DNA of 64,000 bases from Hydractinia symbiolongicarpus (lineage: Eukaryota > Cnidaria > Hydrozoa > Anthoathecata > Hydractiniidae), in assembly GCF_029227915.1 (NCBI RefSeq), contig NC_079879.1, positions 31,130,501 through 31,194,500 of the forward strand. Reading direction: 5' to 3'. Position numbers and translations under genes: made by a program. The notes below the pieces were generated by a model, which searched no databases, had not been told where the DNA came from, and saw nothing but the letters and a program-made list of their open reading frames with translations. Of the stretch, positions 62,120 to 64,000 are shown one piece after another (the stretch's first letter is position 1; each line of letters starts with the position of its first letter).

Positions 62120-64000
62120 TTCAAAAGTATACAAAGAAAGTACCCAGGGTGTAAACTCATTTCCCGAACGATTTTTTTTATTAGATTTTCACCACTAAAA
62201 CGCATGAGACTTGTAGTTTTCAAAAATGTTTTCATTTTTGATGAAACGCTGAATAAAAGAAGTTTAATCGCCGGCAAACGAAAACCTGCGATTTCCCGTA
62301 AATCCCTGACTCGGCCCGTATAGTCAAAAGTATACAAAGAAAGTACTCAGGGTGTAAACTCATTTCCAGAACGATTTTTTAAATTATTATTTCACCACTA
62401 AAGCCCATGAGACTTGTAGTTTTTAAAAAAGTTTTCATTTTTGATGAGACGCTGAATAAAAGAAGTTTAGTCGCCGGCAAACGAAAACCCGCAATTTCCC
62501 GTAAACCCCGGACTTGGCCCGTATAATCAAAAGTATACAAAGAAAGTACCCAGGGAGTAAACTCATTTCCCGAACGATTTTTTAAATTATTTTTTCACCA
62601 CTAAAACGCATGAGACTTGTAGTTTTCAAAAATGTTTTCATTTTTAATGAGACGCTGAATAAGAGAAGTTTAATCGCCGGCAAACGAAAACCCGCCATTT
62701 CCCGTAAATCCCGGGCTTGGCCCGTATAGTCAAAAGTATATAAAGAAAGTACCCAGGGAGTAAACTCATTTCCCGAACGATTTTTTATGATATTTTTTCA
62801 CAACTAAAACGCATGAGACATGTAGTTTTCAAAAAAGTTTTTATTTTTGATGAGACGCTGAACAAAAGAAGTTTAATCGCAGGCAAACGAAAACCCGCCA
62901 TTTCCCGTAAACCCCGGACTTGGCCCGTATAACCAAAAGTATACAAAGAAAGTACCCAGGGTGTTAACTCATTTCCAGAACGATTTTTTAAATTATTATT
63001 TCACCACTAAAACGCATGAGACTTGTAGTTTTCAAAAATGTTTTTATTTTTGATGAGACGCTGAATAAAAGAAGTTTAAACGCCGGCAAACGAAAACCCG
63101 CCATTTCCCGTAAACCCCGGACTCGGCCCGTATAATCAAAAGTATACAAAGAAAGTACCCAGGGAGTAAACTCATTTCCCGAACAATTTTTTAAATTATT
63201 TTTTCACCACTAAAACGCACGAGACTTGTAGTTTTCAAAAATGTTTTCATTTTTGATGAGACGCTGAATAAAAGAAGTTTAATCGCCGGCAAACGAAAAC
63301 CTGCGATTTCCTGTAAATCCCGGACTCGGCCCGTATAGTCAAAAGTATACAAAGAAAGTACCCAGGGTGTAAACTCATTTCCAGAACGATTTTTTAAATT
63401 ATTATTTCACCACTAAAGCCCATGAGACTTGTAGTTTTTAAAAATGTTTTCATTTTTGATGAGACGCTGAATAAAAGAAGTTTAGTCGCCGGCAAACGAA
63501 AACCCGCCATTTCCCGTAAACCCCGGACTTGGCCCGTATAATCAAAAGTATACAAAGAAAGTACCCAGGGAGTAAACTCATTTCCCGAACGATTTTTTAA
63601 ATTACTTTTTCACCACTAAAACGCATGAGACTTGTAGTTTTCAAAAATGTTTTCATTTTTAATGAGACGCTGAATGAAAGAAGTTTAATCGCCGGCAAAC
63701 GAAAACCTGCGATTTCCCGTAAATCCCGGACTCGGCCCGTATAGTCAAAAGTATACAAAGAAAGTACCCAGGGTGTAAACTCATTTCCCGAACGATTTTT
63801 TTTATTAGATTTTCACCACTAAAACGCATGAGACTTGTAGTTTTCAAAAATGTTTTTATTTTTGATGAGACGCTGAATAAAAGAAGTTTAATCGCCGGCA
63901 AACGAAAACCCGCCATTTCCCGTAAACCCCGGACTCGGCCCGTATAATCAAAAGTATACAAAGAAAGTACCCAGGGAGTAAACTCATTTCCCGAACGATT

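Larger units (their letters stand above)
1..64000. repeat. 203-bp satellite DNA array filling the window
   Basis: The whole window is tandem copies of one monomer, 203 bp in its commonest form, about 315 copies. Forward-strand landmarks, in order, are TTCGGGAAATGAG, CCCTGGGTAC, TTTGTATACTTTTGA, TACGGGCC, TTTACGGGAAATGGCGGG, TTTCGTTTGCCGGCGA, TTCAGCGTCTCATC, CATTTTTGAAAACTAC, AAGTCTCATGCG and TTTTAGTGGTGAAA. These recur every 203 bp, with occasional 202-bp and shortened copies. One hand-counted consensus gave 77 G+C in 203 bases (38%): 62% in a 50-bp block from TACGGGCC to GCCGG, about 30% elsewhere. No non-satellite sequence interrupts it. Long pure arrays of this kind are known from eukaryotic centromeric and heterochromatic DNA; the specific location here is inference. 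Because 203 is not a multiple of 3, the reading frame changes at each monomer, so the short open frames inside are by-products. I do not recognise the family. Confidence 0.98.
53238..64000 (-). repeat. Satellite block R2 (reverse orientation)
   Basis: R2 starts as the mirror of F1 24210 and runs back to about F1 16.5 kb at the window end, where it is cut by the edge. The coordinate sum with F1 is 77448-77449 at first. It is 77246 after a one-monomer loss near 54.8 kb, then 77043 after a second loss near 57.8 kb. After a backward jump at about 58.67 kb it is 80492. R2 is thus the most rearranged arm. No gene or insertion is visible. Confidence 0.93.

Noticed and set aside
1-64000. CRISPR array
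   Set aside because: The whole 203-bp unit is repeated with no unique spacers. Monomer length and the orientation switches do not fit.
1-64000. rRNA, tRNA or other RNA gene, or ribosomal spacer array
   Set aside because: I recognised no rRNA core sequence, tRNA arms or polymerase III box pair in the monomer. The unit is too short for a ribosomal repeat, and 5S-like conserved sequence is not seen.

Overview
The whole 64-kb window is one uninterrupted satellite-DNA array. A monomer of about 203 bp is repeated roughly 315 times. I see no protein-coding gene, RNA gene, transposon insertion, telomere repeat or simple-sequence tract. This points to a heterochromatic (centromeric, pericentromeric, B- or sex-chromosome-like) region of a eukaryotic genome. 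I cannot name the organism. A typical monomer (GC about 38%) has a GC-rich 50-bp block and an AT-rich remainder. It keeps 12 CpGs, against about 7 expected from its composition.

The array is built from four blocks of alternating orientation: F1 (1-24210, +), R1 (24211-41493, -), F2 (41488-53237, +) and R2 (53238-64000, -). R1 is the near-identical mirror of F1 7449-23107. F2 repeats F1 10749-23107 and therefore mirrors R1 24211-38193. R2 mirrors F1 from 24210 back to about 16.5 kb. The two +/- junctions, J1 at 24210/24211 and J2 at 53237/53238, are exact reverse complements of each other. The -/+ junction J3 at 41488-41493 occurs once and shows a 6-bp microhomology. The simplest reading is a nested palindrome. 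One fold-back made J1, then a later inverted duplication at J3 copied the whole F1-J1-R1 segment. After that, single arms gained or lost whole monomers: +1624 bp in R1, -609 bp in F2, and a 3246-bp tandem duplication plus two one-monomer losses in R2.

Inside F1 there are several higher-order repeats (HORs). A 13-monomer (2638-bp) period appears at the window start. Two 4263-bp (21-monomer) units lie at 3263-7525 and 7526-11788. A region of 812-bp tetramers and 1015-bp pentamers runs from about 11.8 to 18.8 kb. A 609-bp trimer is duplicated at about 18.8-20.0 kb. A divergent monomer subfamily lies at about 21.3-22.2 kb, and a monomer with a 26-bp deletion at 22751 is present once in every arm.

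There are no genes to work together here. The likely biology is chromosomal: satellite homogenisation, inversion within an array, and possibly centromere or heterochromatin function. Short sequence elements repeated in each monomer (a G-rich four-run motif, two hairpin-forming dyads and a nearly invariant block around GCCGGC) are candidates for structure or protein binding. All alignments were made by eye, and an assembly fold-back remains the main alternative explanation for the architecture.
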